From a virus, in IMG/VR virus record IMGVR_UViG_3300044621_001214, positions 1 through 41,324 of that record: a stretch of DNA of 41,324 nt; one strand, given 5' to 3'. A program made the translations under genes and the position numbers. Within the stretch, counting starts at the first letter, position 1. Every line of letters starts with the position of its first letter. Positions 32,309 through 38,589 of this stretch are shown here, piece by piece. The notes below the pieces were generated by a model. The model saw only the letters and a list, made by a program, of their open reading frames with translations, made no database searches and was not told the origin of the DNA.

Positions 32309-32602
32309 GTGGCTGACCTGGCCAAGGAACTCGAAGAGCTTCATGCGTCCGTGGTCCGGGCCGTGCGCGAACGAGTGGACCGCGGCGGCTACGACGACGA
32401 AGGCAACCTGAAGCCCACCAGCAACGACGATCTCCGCGTCGCGCTGCAGCTGCTCAAGCAGAACAGCATCACCGCCAACCTGGCGGAAAGTGATACCGCC
32501 AAGCTGCGCTCAAAGATGGCCAGCAAGCTCGATTTCTCAGCCCTCAAGGACAAGGCCAACGTGGTGCCGCTGGTTCGCCCAGACGACACCGCTACCGCTT
32601 GA
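32309..32602 (+). CDS. Terminase small subunit candidate, T7 gp18-like
   Basis: 97 aa from GTG 32309. The pattern LAKELEELHASVVRAVRERVDRGGYDDEGNLKPTSNDDLRVALQLLKQNSITA (from about residue 4), followed by SKLDFSALKDKANVVPL, fits the small DNA-maturase subunits of T7-like cyanophages: an N-terminal helix pair and a short C-terminal part. It would bind the packaging site and recruit the large subunit. It lies on the opposite strand from the large subunit and the two genes overlap tail to tail by 11 bp. Confidence 0.68.
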   Translation: MADLAKELEELHASVVRAVRERVDRGGYDDEGNLKPTSNDDLRVALQLLKQNSITANLAESDTAKLRSKMASKLDFSALKDKANVVPLVRPDDTATA

Positions 32603-34400
32603 CGCCCCCATACGCCCGGCCCTTGACCTGTGGCTTCCAGCCCAAGGCCAACGCATCAATGTTAGATCCGGTCTCGTCAAACCAGGCTTGACGCATCGTG
32701 TCGTCCAGCTCTTCCTGCCGGGCAGCTTTGGCCTTCTCTTGGTCCTGGGCCGCGGCATCGGTGAAGAACTTCACCCCCAGGGCCAGCGCATCGATCCGGT
32801 CGTCGAACGTCAGCGCGCCGCGCTCAACGGTGATGCGGCTGAGCTGATACATCAATGACCGCTGGTGACCCGTCTCCGGGTCCCGCTCGGCATCGTGATA
32901 GTCGCGGCGAATCAGCTCACTGCTGACCACCAGGCGGTGTTGCTGCACCAATGGCGCAAGAGTGTCAACGATCCGCCGCTCTTTCTGCTGGCTGACGCGG
33001 ACCTCTTCGATCGAGACCGGGTGCAGCTTGTTCATGGCCGGCGACAGCAGGGCCGTGAACATGCCGTCGCCCATGTTGCTCTCAGCCACGCAGTAGTTGA
33101 CCTGCCAGCGCTTGGCCCTGGCCGCCAGCATCGACAACACCTCTGGCTCGTAGCCGCGCGTCGTGCCGCCGCTCTCGAGCAGGAAGAAGTTGCCGTTGAG
33201 CTCGGCGATCACCGCCCAGGCCAACTCATCACTGCCGCGGCCCGAGGGGTCGATCGCCAACACGCACCGCCACGTCTCCTCCTGCGGCACCCAGCCGTTT
33301 ACCACCGCTGGACGGTGGTAGTAGCGGTCGGCGCCCAGACCAACGCACAGCATGTCCTGGATGCGCTGCTCAGGCGCCGAGGCCCACACCACCACCTCCG
33401 GCAGCGCTTTGCCGTCCAGGTCCATGACCATCAGGTCACCCAACCGGATTGGGTAGCGGTCCAGGGTGCTCAGCCGGCAGTTCAGCTGGAACTGCAGCTG
33501 CACCGCGGCCCGGGTCATGCGCGTTTCGCGCTTCAGCAGCTCGTGGTGACCAAAGCGCTCAGGGTCAGTCGGCTCCCCTGCCAGGGCAGGGTTGCTCTGC
33601 ACCTGCTCGGCAATCGCAGGGGCCAGGTTGCCCTCGTAGCAATCCCAGTCGTCAGGGTCTGACGGGTCCGGGAACCGCGCCGGCCAGAAGCGAATCGAGT
33701 AGTTCCGCTCGCGCACCAGCCGTAGGTACAGCGAGCTCTCTAGGTGAGGAGTCCCCAGGTACCGGATCTGTCGTGGGAACACCTGCCGCAGACCCCCCTG
33801 GGTGTAATCCCTAGGTGCTGTCGGGTCAAACCCTGGGTCGTCCGGCTTGATGATCGCTTCCAGCTCGGTCACGGCCTGCGCCAGCCGTTCCTGTTTCAGC
33901 GGCGTGATCGAGTTGTTCAGCGTCTCGATGTCGTCCGGCAGCGCCAGGGTGCAGCGCTTGCCCGTCAGCGATGGCGACAGGATCCCCACCGTGCGGACGC
34001 TGGGGCTCTGATCGATCACTGCCGGGCCCACATCAAACGCTTTGATCGACGAGCGCCCGTCCGGCCGCGGCTCCAGGCACCGCAGGATGTCCACGTCCCG
34101 GATGCACCGGGCCATGAATGTCGCCACCTCCTCCGCTTTCTCGGCAGTGGCAGCAGGGATCAGGATCTTCTCGGTGAACGGGTCATGGCGCAGCCGCCAC
34201 AGGGCATAGCCCCCCGATTCAAAGCTCTTCCCCAGCCCCCGATAGGCCGTGGTGATCGAGCGGTCCGGGCCGTTCTCCAACCACTCCGCCACCTCCAGCT
34301 GCCGCAGGGTGGGGGTGTCCGCCAGGTTCAGTTCCCGCAGCAGGTAGCACAGGAAATGCGGGAAGGGCCAAAGCTCAGGCGGCAGCGGCTCCCAATTCAT
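32592..34400 (-). CDS. Terminase large subunit (DNA maturase B), T7 gp19-like
   Basis: 602 aa from ATG at 34400, about the T7 gp19 size. The ATPase has a Walker A-like TTAYRGLGKSF (residues 50-60, Lys 58) and Walker B TLALPDDIE (151-159). The nuclease half has LAIDPSGRGSDELAWAV with an active-site Asp, NYCVAESNMGDGMF, and near the end DDRIDALALGVKFF, as in podovirus terminases. The motor pumps DNA through the portal and cuts concatemers. A start at 34445 would lie inside the upstream hairpin. Its opposite orientation to the virion genes and to the small subunit is unusual for T7-like phages. Confidence 0.93.
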   Translation of the reverse strand: MNWEPLPPELWPFPHFLCYLLRELNLADTPTLRQLEVAEWLENGPDRSITTAYRGLGKSFESGGYALWRLRHDPFTEKILIPAATAEKAEEVATFMARCIRDVDILRCLEPRPDGRSSIKAFDVGPAVIDQSPSVRTVGILSPSLTGKRCTLALPDDIETLNNSITPLKQERLAQAVTELEAIIKPDDPGFDPTAPRDYTQGGLRQVFPRQIRYLGTPHLESSLYLRLVRERNYSIRFWPARFPDPSDPDDWDCYEGNLAPAIAEQVQSNPALAGEPTDPERFGHHELLKRETRMTRAAVQLQFQLNCRLSTLDRYPIRLGDLMVMDLDGKALPEVVVWASAPEQRIQDMLCVGLGADRYYHRPAVVNGWVPQEETWRCVLAIDPSGRGSDELAWAVIAELNGNFFLLESGGTTRGYEPEVLSMLAARAKRWQVNYCVAESNMGDGMFTALLSPAMNKLHPVSIEEVRVSQQKERRIVDTLAPLVQQHRLVVSSELIRRDYHDAERDPETGHQRSLMYQLSRITVERGALTFDDRIDALALGVKFFTDAAAQDQEKAKAARQEELDDTMRQAWFDETGSNIDALALGWKPQVKGRAYGGVKR

Positions 34401-34403
34401 GAA

Positions 34404-34438
34404 GAGAGCCCTCCCACCAAAAAGGAAGGAGGGCTCTC
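34404..34438. promoter_or_regulatory. 11-bp hairpin at the terminase start / module hairpin
   Basis: GAGAGCCCTCC pairs perfectly with GGAGGGCTCTC around a 13-nt loop. On the minus strand it ends 4 nt before the terminase ATG and would mask any ribosome site, suggesting translational control. On the plus strand it is directly followed by CCAACAACCACCACC, the same hairpin-plus-leader arrangement seen before seven right-arm genes. Confidence 0.6.
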
Positions 34439-34454
34439 CCAACAACCACCACCA
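34439..34454 (+). repeat. CCAACAACCACCACC module, eighth copy, no gene after it
   Basis: The 15-nt core is identical to the seven right-arm copies, and the preceding CTCTC matches the copy at 39709. Here no convincing gene follows on the plus strand (the next ATG, 34468, opens only 14 codons), so this may be a relic, a terminator-associated element, or a recombination linker. Confidence 0.6.
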
Positions 34455-34508
34455 GGCGCAAAACCTGATGGCGTGCCTCCCGGCACCACCCGGGTGGGCT
34501 TTGGCACC

Positions 34509-34730
34509 TTAGCCATCCACAAACGCTTCATTCACATCTGTTGTCGCCGGGTCATCGCCCTCGAATTGACCCTTGGTAGTGCGCGCCCGCGTCTTTGTGG
34601 CCGGCTTCGCTGGGGCAACACAGCAAGCTCCAGCAAGCGCAGCTTCAGCTGCCGCCACCACTTCTTCAGGGACATCGCTGCCGTATTGCTGCAAACCGAG
34701 GCGAATCCGCTCGTCGTTGCTCAGATACAT
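34509..34730 (-). CDS. Small acidic phage protein upstream of terminase
   Basis: 73 aa from ATG at 34730: YLSNDERIRLGLQQYGSDVPEEVVAAAEAALAG, then an Ala/Thr-rich link and TKGQFEGDDPATTDVNEAFVDG. The ending GQF.GDDP.T.DVNEAF is a pattern I associate with small phage proteins encoded near packaging or capsid genes, but I cannot name a family. It lies between the winged-helix regulator and terminase on the same strand and is probably cotranscribed with both. Confidence 0.6.
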   Translation of the reverse strand: MYLSNDERIRLGLQQYGSDVPEEVVAAAEAALAGACCVAPAKPATKTRARTTKGQFEGDDPATTDVNEAFVDG

Positions 34731-34763
34731 GGGTGGAGAGCAGATGACAAAAGGCTACCCATT

Positions 34764-35147
34764 TCACGTCTCCTCTTCCAGCGAATCCTCGAACTGTTGC
34801 CACAGATGCCCGCGGCGTCGTGGCCCGCCCACTGATGCCAGGAATGGGTTGATCAGGAAATACGTCTCCCCCGTCCGCCGATCAACAACACGACGGACCA
34901 GGTTCTCTTTCCGCAGCCGGGTGATGGCACTTACCGCCACCGGCAGCTTCACCTGCAACCGCTCGGCGATGTACTTGGTCGTCACATGCGCTCTGCCGCT
35001 GCGCCAGTTGACGTAGTTCATCAGCACCAGGAACACCGCCGCGTCCCTCAGCTCAAGCCGGCGTTCACCCAGCAAAGCAATCGTCGAATCCAGGTCGCGT
35101 TGATGGACCATCACGAAGTTCTCGTCACCGTCTTCCCTAGGCTTCAT
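34764..35147 (-). CDS. Winged-helix DNA-binding protein (RepL-like)
   Basis: 127 aa from ATG at 35147. Helix-turn-helix plus wing: DAAVFLVLMNYVNWRSGRAHVTTKYIAERLQVKLPVAVSAITRLRKENLVRRVVDRRTGETYFLINPFLASVGGPRRRGHLWQQFED (from about residue 35). The HVTTKYIAERLQV...AITRLRKENLV part is the DNA-reading unit, and YFLINP.L.SVGG..RR..LW..F resembles plasmid RepL-type initiators. It is the first gene of the leftward unit (regulator, small protein, terminase). It faces the early genes across a 0.77-kb non-coding region with several dyads, so it may be a lysogeny regulator or a replication initiator acting there. Confidence 0.75.
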   Translation of the reverse strand: MKPREDGDENFVMVHQRDLDSTIALLGERRLELRDAAVFLVLMNYVNWRSGRAHVTTKYIAERLQVKLPVAVSAITRLRKENLVRRVVDRRTGETYFLINPFLASVGGPRRRGHLWQQFEDSLEEET

Positions 35148-35177
35148 GGGTCAGTACCTGCGCTGCTGACGGACCTG

Positions 35178-35202
35178 ACACCTAGGAGTCATTCCTAGGT
35201 GT
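35178..35202. promoter_or_regulatory. ACACCTAGG-N7-CCTAGGTGT inverted repeat
   Basis: A 9-bp perfect inverted repeat with a 7-bp spacer, 31 bp upstream of the winged-helix gene start (minus strand). Size and position suit an operator bound by a dimeric regulator, perhaps that gene's own product. The CCTAGG half recurs in the palindromes at 2659, 11163 and 39350. Confidence 0.55.
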
Positions 35203-35206
35203 GACG

Positions 35207-35239
35207 TTGCCCCCGCTGGATGCGACCCAGTAGGGGCAA
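35207..35239. promoter_or_regulatory. Imperfect long hairpin next to the operator
   Basis: TTGCCCC pairs with GGGGCAA (7 bp) and an inner CTGG pairs with CCAG. It is adjacent to the CCTAGG inverted repeat in the leader of the winged-helix gene. It could be an RNA hairpin in the leftward transcript or a second protein site. Confidence 0.4.
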
Positions 35240-35898
35240 TGGGTCTTGCTTGTCCAAGATTAACCCCTTAGCAACACAGGTGGAGAGCATCCCTTCCCCC
35301 GCAACCCCCTCTCAACACCCCCTCTGATCTCTCTACTGGTCAACTACAGAGATCCAGCACAACACCCGCCCACTGCGACGCCCCAACCCCCTCGCAACCC
35401 CCACCCCAACCCCACTGCCAACTCGCTGCACACTCCCGTTTTTGGGTCGCGTAATTAGGGGGTGCCCCCTTCCGGCGCGCGCGGGCAAGCCCCCCGTACG
35501 GGGTGGCAGCGGCCCTGCAGCAGCCCTGGGGGAGGGTGGGCCTAGTGGTGTGGGCCCTGGGGGCTGAGAGGGGCCCTGCAGGGGCTGCCAGCCCTGGCGC
35601 GGGGTGCAGCTGCAGCCGGTGCCGCAGACCTGGGGCCGGAGGGCCTGCCATGGCTTGCTTTCCAGCGGACAGACAAGCCGCTGCGACCTGGGGCCTGCCT
35701 GCCTGCTGGTGGCGGTGGTGGCTGAGGCCTGCTGGCGGTGGTGAGGGCTGCTGGTCGGGGCCTGCTGGTGGCGGCTGCTGGGCCCTGGGGCTTTATGACG
35801 ATTTGTTACAGAAAGACGACGTCACCCCACCGGCAACATCCCACCAGTGGAGAGAACCTGTAGAACGTGGGAACTGCTCACCACAGATGCAGAGCAGT

Positions 35899-35916
35899 CC
35901 AACAACCACCACCACC
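35899..35916 (+). promoter_or_regulatory. CCAACAACCACCACC leader, copy 1
   Basis: Core plus ACC, ending 5 nt before ATG 35922. A 7-bp hairpin (ACTGCTC...GAGCAGT, about 35875-35898) ends just before it. No Shine-Dalgarno sequence lies between the leader and the start. Confidence 0.7.
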
Positions 35917-35921
35917 GACCA

Positions 35922-36347
35922 ATGACAATCCTGCGAACCGCTGAATCGTTCGGCCATTTCCGGCTGACGGCTGAGGTGATCACCGCTGAGAGCTGCGAGG
36001 CCGGCGACGCTGCAGAGCGTGGCTGGCTCACCAGCTGGGGGACCTTTGCTGATGAGTATTTCGAGAGCTGCTGGGACCTAAGGGACCTGGCTGATCTGCT
36101 GGGCCGTGGTTACAGGCCTGAGGGCGATGGCAGCAAGCTGCCGGAATGGCTGACGTTTGAGGCCAGCAGCGATGACCTGCTGTGCCCTAGCGAGGGCTGG
36201 CGGTTCCTGGCTGATGAGTACGGGCCAGACCGCGATGAGCAGGTGATCGGCGGGTCGATCAACGTGCACCGGCCCGGATGGGTTTCTGACGGGTCCTGGT
36301 CTCGGATTTGCCGGCTGCTGGGGTGGCGGCCGTACCGGTTCGGCTGA
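35922..36347 (+). CDS. Hypothetical early protein
   Basis: 141 aa from ATG 35922, selected because the conserved leader ends 5 nt before it; an open frame from 35847 would translate the leader itself. The protein is acidic and rich in Trp (WLTSWGTFADEYFESCWDLRDLADLLGRGYRP, PEWLTFEASSDDLLCPSEGWRFLADEYGPDRDEQVIGG), ending WSRICRLLGWRPYRFG. Not recognised; small acidic early proteins are often host-takeover or anti-defence factors, but nothing here proves it. It is the first rightward gene of the right arm. Confidence 0.7.
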   Translation: MTILRTAESFGHFRLTAEVITAESCEAGDAAERGWLTSWGTFADEYFESCWDLRDLADLLGRGYRPEGDGSKLPEWLTFEASSDDLLCPSEGWRFLADEYGPDRDEQVIGGSINVHRPGWVSDGSWSRICRLLGWRPYRFG

Positions 36348-36356
36348 GCTCTGCCC

Positions 36357-36387
36357 AGGGCCCTGCCTGCTGCTGCAGGTGGGCCCT
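36357..36387 (+). terminator. Two-tier GC hairpin of the leader module
   Basis: Outer stem AGGGCCC/GGGCCCT (7 bp), 2x1 internal loop, inner stem CCTGC/GCAGG (5 bp), loop TGCT. The hairpin at 37780-37811 has the same architecture with different base pairs, which argues for a conserved RNA structure. It follows the gene ending at 36347. There is no T run, so terminator function is uncertain. Confidence 0.55.
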
Positions 36388-36426
36388 CTGCAGGCCTCTG
36401 ACCTGCCCAACAACCACCACCACCGC
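36380..36426 (+). repeat. 47-bp perfect repeat containing leader copy 2
   Basis: Identical to 37434-37480. It consists of the 3' side of a hairpin, CTGCAGGCCTCTGACCTGC and CCAACAACCACCACCACCGC. The core (36407-36424) ends 7 nt before ATG 36432 of the antirestriction gene. Confidence 0.9.
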
Positions 36427-36431
36427 CAACC

Positions 36432-37406
36432 ATGACCACCACCACCGCAAAGGCCCGCAAAGGTCGCAAGCCGTACGACGGGCCCACCGCTGAAGAAAAG
36501 CTCTGCAGCGCACTTGTTGAGCTGCTGGAGAAAGGCGTTAACCCATGGCGCCGAGACTGGTCGCAGCTGGGCCAGCAGGGCCAACACCGGAACCTGCTGA
36601 CCGGTGCCGCCTACAGGGGCAGCAATCCGGCTGTGCTGGAGATGTGGTCGGCCTGCCGGGGGTTCTCTCTGCCGTTGTGGCTGGGCAGTGCTCAGGCCAA
36701 GGGCGAGGGCTGGTTCCCTCGCAAAGGCAGCAGCGGCTGCTACGTGCTCAGGCCTCAGCTCAACAAGCGGGAACAGCAGGACGAAACCGGCAAGCCGGTT
36801 AAGGGGCCCGATGGCCAGCCGCTGATCAGTGCTTGGGTTTCGTTCAAGCCGGTGTGCGTGTTCAACGTCGCCGACCTGGTGGGCAGCACACCAGAGGCCC
36901 AGCAGGCCCTGGAGGCCCGCATCTCCCAGGCCCTCGGCTCTGTGGTGGTCAGGCCTGAACCAGAACGGCTGGCAGCTGCTGAGGCAGTCCTAGGGGCCTG
37001 GCCGGTGCCCACCACGTGGGCTGGTGATCGGGCTTGTTACAGCCCTGCTGCTGACGCGATCACCATGCCCAGCCGCGCGCAGTTCGCAACGGCTGAAGGC
37101 CTGTATGCGACCTGGGCCCATGAGCAGGCCCATAGCACCGGCCACAGCAGCCGGCTGGGCCGTGATCTGTCTGGCAGCCATGGCAGCGAGGCCTACGCAA
37201 GAGAGGAACTGGTCGCCGAACTGGCCGCCTTTCTGATCTGTAACCGGCTGCAGATCAGCAGCAGCACCGAGAACCACGCCGCCTATCTGGGCTGCTGGGC
37301 CCGGGTGCTCAAGGCAGGCCCGCGGGTCCTGTTCAAGGCCCTGGGCGATGCCAGCAAGGCCACCGCGGCGATCTGCGGCCCAGACGTCACAGAGGACGAC
37401 GCCTGA
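36432..37406 (+). CDS. ArdC-like antirestriction protein / M78-type metallopeptidase
   Basis: 324 aa. The N-terminal ArdC domain (residues ~20-150) shows ALVELLEKGVNPWRRDW, YRGSNPAVLEM, and further on the AWVSFKPVCVFNVADLVG block, which in ArdC binds single-stranded DNA. The C-terminal metallopeptidase-like domain has YSPAADAITMPSRAQFATAEGLYATWAHEQAHSTGHSSRL, with HEQAH at 230-234 as the zinc site, and EELVAELAAFLIC supplying the downstream Glu. ArdC protects incoming DNA from restriction. Its place early in the right arm parallels T7 gene 0.3, whose product also blocks restriction, although the proteins are unrelated. Confidence 0.9.
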   Translation: MTTTTAKARKGRKPYDGPTAEEKLCSALVELLEKGVNPWRRDWSQLGQQGQHRNLLTGAAYRGSNPAVLEMWSACRGFSLPLWLGSAQAKGEGWFPRKGSSGCYVLRPQLNKREQQDETGKPVKGPDGQPLISAWVSFKPVCVFNVADLVGSTPEAQQALEARISQALGSVVVRPEPERLAAAEAVLGAWPVPTTWAGDRACYSPAADAITMPSRAQFATAEGLYATWAHEQAHSTGHSSRLGRDLSGSHGSEAYAREELVAELAAFLICNRLQISSSTENHAAYLGCWARVLKAGPRVLFKALGDASKATAAICGPDVTEDDA

Positions 37407-37424
37407 CCAGCAGACGTCTGCACT

Positions 37425-37440
37425 GGGCCCAGCTGGGCCC
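37425..37440 (+). terminator. GGGCCC-AGCT-GGGCCC palindromic hairpin
   Basis: A 16-bp perfect palindrome after the antirestriction gene, directly joined to the second copy of the 47-bp leader repeat. A 10-bp palindrome CAGACGTCTG (37411-37420) precedes it. It takes the place of the two-tier hairpin found in the other modules. Confidence 0.5.
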
Positions 37441-37480
37441 TCTGCAGGCCTCTGACCTGCCCAACAACCACCACCACCGC
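37434..37480 (+). repeat. 47-bp perfect repeat containing leader copy 3
   Basis: Identical to 36380-36426. The leader core CCAACAACCACCACCACC (37461-37478) ends 7 nt before ATG 37486, the same spacing as in the other copy. Confidence 0.9.
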
Positions 37481-37485
37481 AACCC

Positions 37486-37770
37486 ATGGCCACCACCACC
37501 ACAGAGCAGACCGTGACGATCACCCTCACGCCTGAGCAGGCCTGCACCGTGCACGCCGCCTTGATCGCCGCGGCCACCAAAGCGCGAAACCAGCAGCTGC
37601 ATTTCCTGGGGCTGCATGAGTCCGCCAAGGTTGGGCCCGAAACCAAAGCCCTGGCCTGGCAGACCTACAGGACCTGGGCCAGGCATGAGGACACCTGCGC
37701 GCAGGCCTGTGACCTGCTGCAGCTGGCAGGCCTGCCGCTGTCGTTCTCAGCCTTTAACCGGTTCGGCTGA
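37486..37770 (+). CDS. Hypothetical early protein
   Basis: 94 aa. After a Thr-rich N terminus (ATTTTEQTVTITLTPEQA) it is helical: CTVHAALIAAATKARNQQLHFLGLHESAKVGPETKALAWQTYRTWARHEDTCAQACDLLQLAGLP. The N terminus resembles that of the antirestriction gene product (MTTTT), as if the start regions share an origin. Not recognised. Confidence 0.62.
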   Translation: MATTTTEQTVTITLTPEQACTVHAALIAAATKARNQQLHFLGLHESAKVGPETKALAWQTYRTWARHEDTCAQACDLLQLAGLPLSFSAFNRFG

Positions 37771-37779
37771 CGCCTGCCC

Positions 37780-37811
37780 GGGCACCTCCTGGCGCCTTGC
37801 CAGTGGTGCCC
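37780..37811 (+). terminator. Two-tier GC hairpin of the leader module
   Basis: Outer stem GGGCACC/GGTGCCC (7 bp), 2x1 internal loop (TC/T), inner stem CTGGC/GCCAG (5 bp), 5-nt loop. Same design as 36357-36387 with covarying pairs. CAGGCCTCTGCCTGCC and the leader core follow. Confidence 0.55.
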
Positions 37812-37829
37812 CTTCAGGCCTCTGCCTGC

Positions 37830-37844
37830 CCAACAACCACCACC
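37830..37844 (+). promoter_or_regulatory. CCAACAACCACCACC leader, copy 4
   Basis: The 15-nt core ends 6 nt before ATG 37851. The stretch before it (CAGGCCTCTGCCTGCC) is a slightly diverged version of the 47-bp repeat. Confidence 0.7.
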
Positions 37845-37850
37845 AACACC

Positions 37851-38048
37851 ATGGACCATCTGACGACCTGGGCCCAGCACCACGGCACCGCTGCTGTGGA
37901 GGCGCTGGTCGCTGCCCATCCCAAGGCCAGCGCTGATCACATCCGCCAGCTGGCGAACCGCTGGCACGCAACCGAGAACCTGCCCGCCTGGCTTGCGGTG
38001 GTCACTGACGACGGCGACAGCGCCTGGGCCTTGACGCCTGACGCCTGA
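37851..38048 (+). CDS. Small hypothetical early protein
   Basis: 65 aa from ATG 37851; an upstream in-frame start at 37797 would translate the leader. Sequence: DHLTTWAQHHGTAAVEALVAAHPKASADHIRQLANRWHATENLPAWLAVVTDD (from residue 2). Two or three helices with several His and Trp. The HP.ASADHIRQLANRW part could be a helix-turn-helix-like pair, but the match is weak. Not recognised. Confidence 0.58.
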   Translation: MDHLTTWAQHHGTAAVEALVAAHPKASADHIRQLANRWHATENLPAWLAVVTDDGDSAWALTPDA

Positions 38049-38066
38049 CGCCTGACACCTGGCCAA

Positions 38067-38089
38067 CCAACAACCACCACCACCACCAC
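38067..38089 (+). promoter_or_regulatory. CCAACAACCACCACC leader, copy 5 (extended)
   Basis: Core extended by two more CAC-type units, 14 nt before ATG 38104. It is preceded by a small tandem repeat (CGCCTGACGCCTGACGCCTG and a degenerate unit, about 38036-38058) instead of a hairpin. Confidence 0.65.
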
Positions 38090-38103
38090 GTCCACCTGAA
38101 CCG

Positions 38104-38286
38104 ATGCGCACCACTTTTCTTTCATCCCTGTCGGCCGCGGCCCTGGCTTTCTGGGCCCTGGTGTCAATCGCAGATCAGCCGGTGCCGACGCCACCAGCCG
38201 CGACAGCCGGCACTGCGGTGACTGAGCCAGCCCAGCCGAACAGGCTGCCTGACTACCGGACCATGACTCGGTTCCCAGGCCCGTGA
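38104..38286 (+). CDS. Small secreted or membrane-anchored protein
   Basis: 60 aa. The N terminus is a typical signal or anchor (MRTTFLSSLSAAALAFWALV, basic residue then hydrophobic core to ~22), followed by a Pro/Ala/Thr-rich extracytoplasmic part (PVPTPPAATAGTAVTEPAQPNRLPD). A signal-like AxA site is not clear, so it may remain anchored. Phages express such envelope proteins from prophages for superinfection exclusion, but nothing specific supports this here. Confidence 0.55.
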   Translation: MRTTFLSSLSAAALAFWALVSIADQPVPTPPAATAGTAVTEPAQPNRLPDYRTMTRFPGP

Positions 38287-38361
38287 CCTTTGCCCGGAGG
38301 CCCGTGACACGTCGCCTGGCCTCCCTGCAGAGCTCAGCTCTGCTCACACAGAGGAACCCAC

Positions 38362-38541
38362 ATGGACCACCTCACGATCAGAGAGCGCGTGGCAATCGCC
38401 AAGCGGTCGCCAGCACGCATCTCCATCACCGTCAGTTACCAGCTGCATCAGCAGTTGGTTGACCAATCCATCGACCAGGGCCGCAGCATTTCAAACCTGT
38501 GCGCCTATCTGCTCGAGACGGCCATGCCAGTCGAGCACTGA
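38362..38541 (+). CDS. Ribbon-helix-helix (CopG-like) DNA-binding protein
   Basis: 59 aa from ATG 38362. After a short N-terminal helix the sequence PARISITVSYQLHQQLVDQSIDQGRSISNLCAYLLETAM (from about residue 17) is the standard ribbon-helix-helix: one beta strand (RISITVS), helix A (YQLHQQLVDQSIDQ), G-R-S turn, helix B (SISNLCAYLLETAM). Such dimers bind short inverted repeats, so it is a candidate reader of the phage dyads. A hairpin CAGAGCT-C-AGCTCTG lies 28 bp upstream. It lacks the CCAACAACC leader that its neighbours have. Confidence 0.78.
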   Translation: MDHLTIRERVAIAKRSPARISITVSYQLHQQLVDQSIDQGRSISNLCAYLLETAMPVEH

Positions 38542-38548
38542 CACCACC

Positions 38549-38571
38549 GGGCGGCGCCACTGGTGCCGCCC
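38549..38571 (+). terminator. 10-bp GC hairpin after the RHH gene
   Basis: GGGCGGCGCC pairs with GGTGCCGCCC (one G-T pair) around a 3-nt loop, 7 nt after the RHH stop. TTC and the CCAACAACCACCACC leader follow, so it is the hairpin part of that module. Confidence 0.6.
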
Positions 38572-38574
38572 TTC

Positions 38575-38589
38575 CCAACAACCACCACC
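38575..38589 (+). promoter_or_regulatory. CCAACAACCACCACC leader, copy 6
   Basis: The core abuts ATG 38590 directly with no spacer. Confidence 0.7.

Larger units (their letters stand above)
35148..35921. other. 774-bp non-coding divergent region with composition switch
   Basis: No convincing gene. The plus strand is strikingly C-rich and G-poor at about 35270-35435, then becomes G-rich at about 35455-35800, with the switch at an AT-rich island (GTTTTTGGGTCGCGTAATTA, 35439-35458). It separates leftward from rightward transcription. It contains two dyads near the leftward promoter and degenerate G/T-rich repeats containing GGCCTGCTGG(T/C)GGCGG at 35690-35790. A replication origin, packaging site or virion end is possible. 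Confidence 0.6.

Noticed and set aside
34468-34512. A 14-codon open frame after the eighth CCAACAACC element
   Set aside because: Too short and without any sign of selection; it may be a relic but cannot be called a gene.
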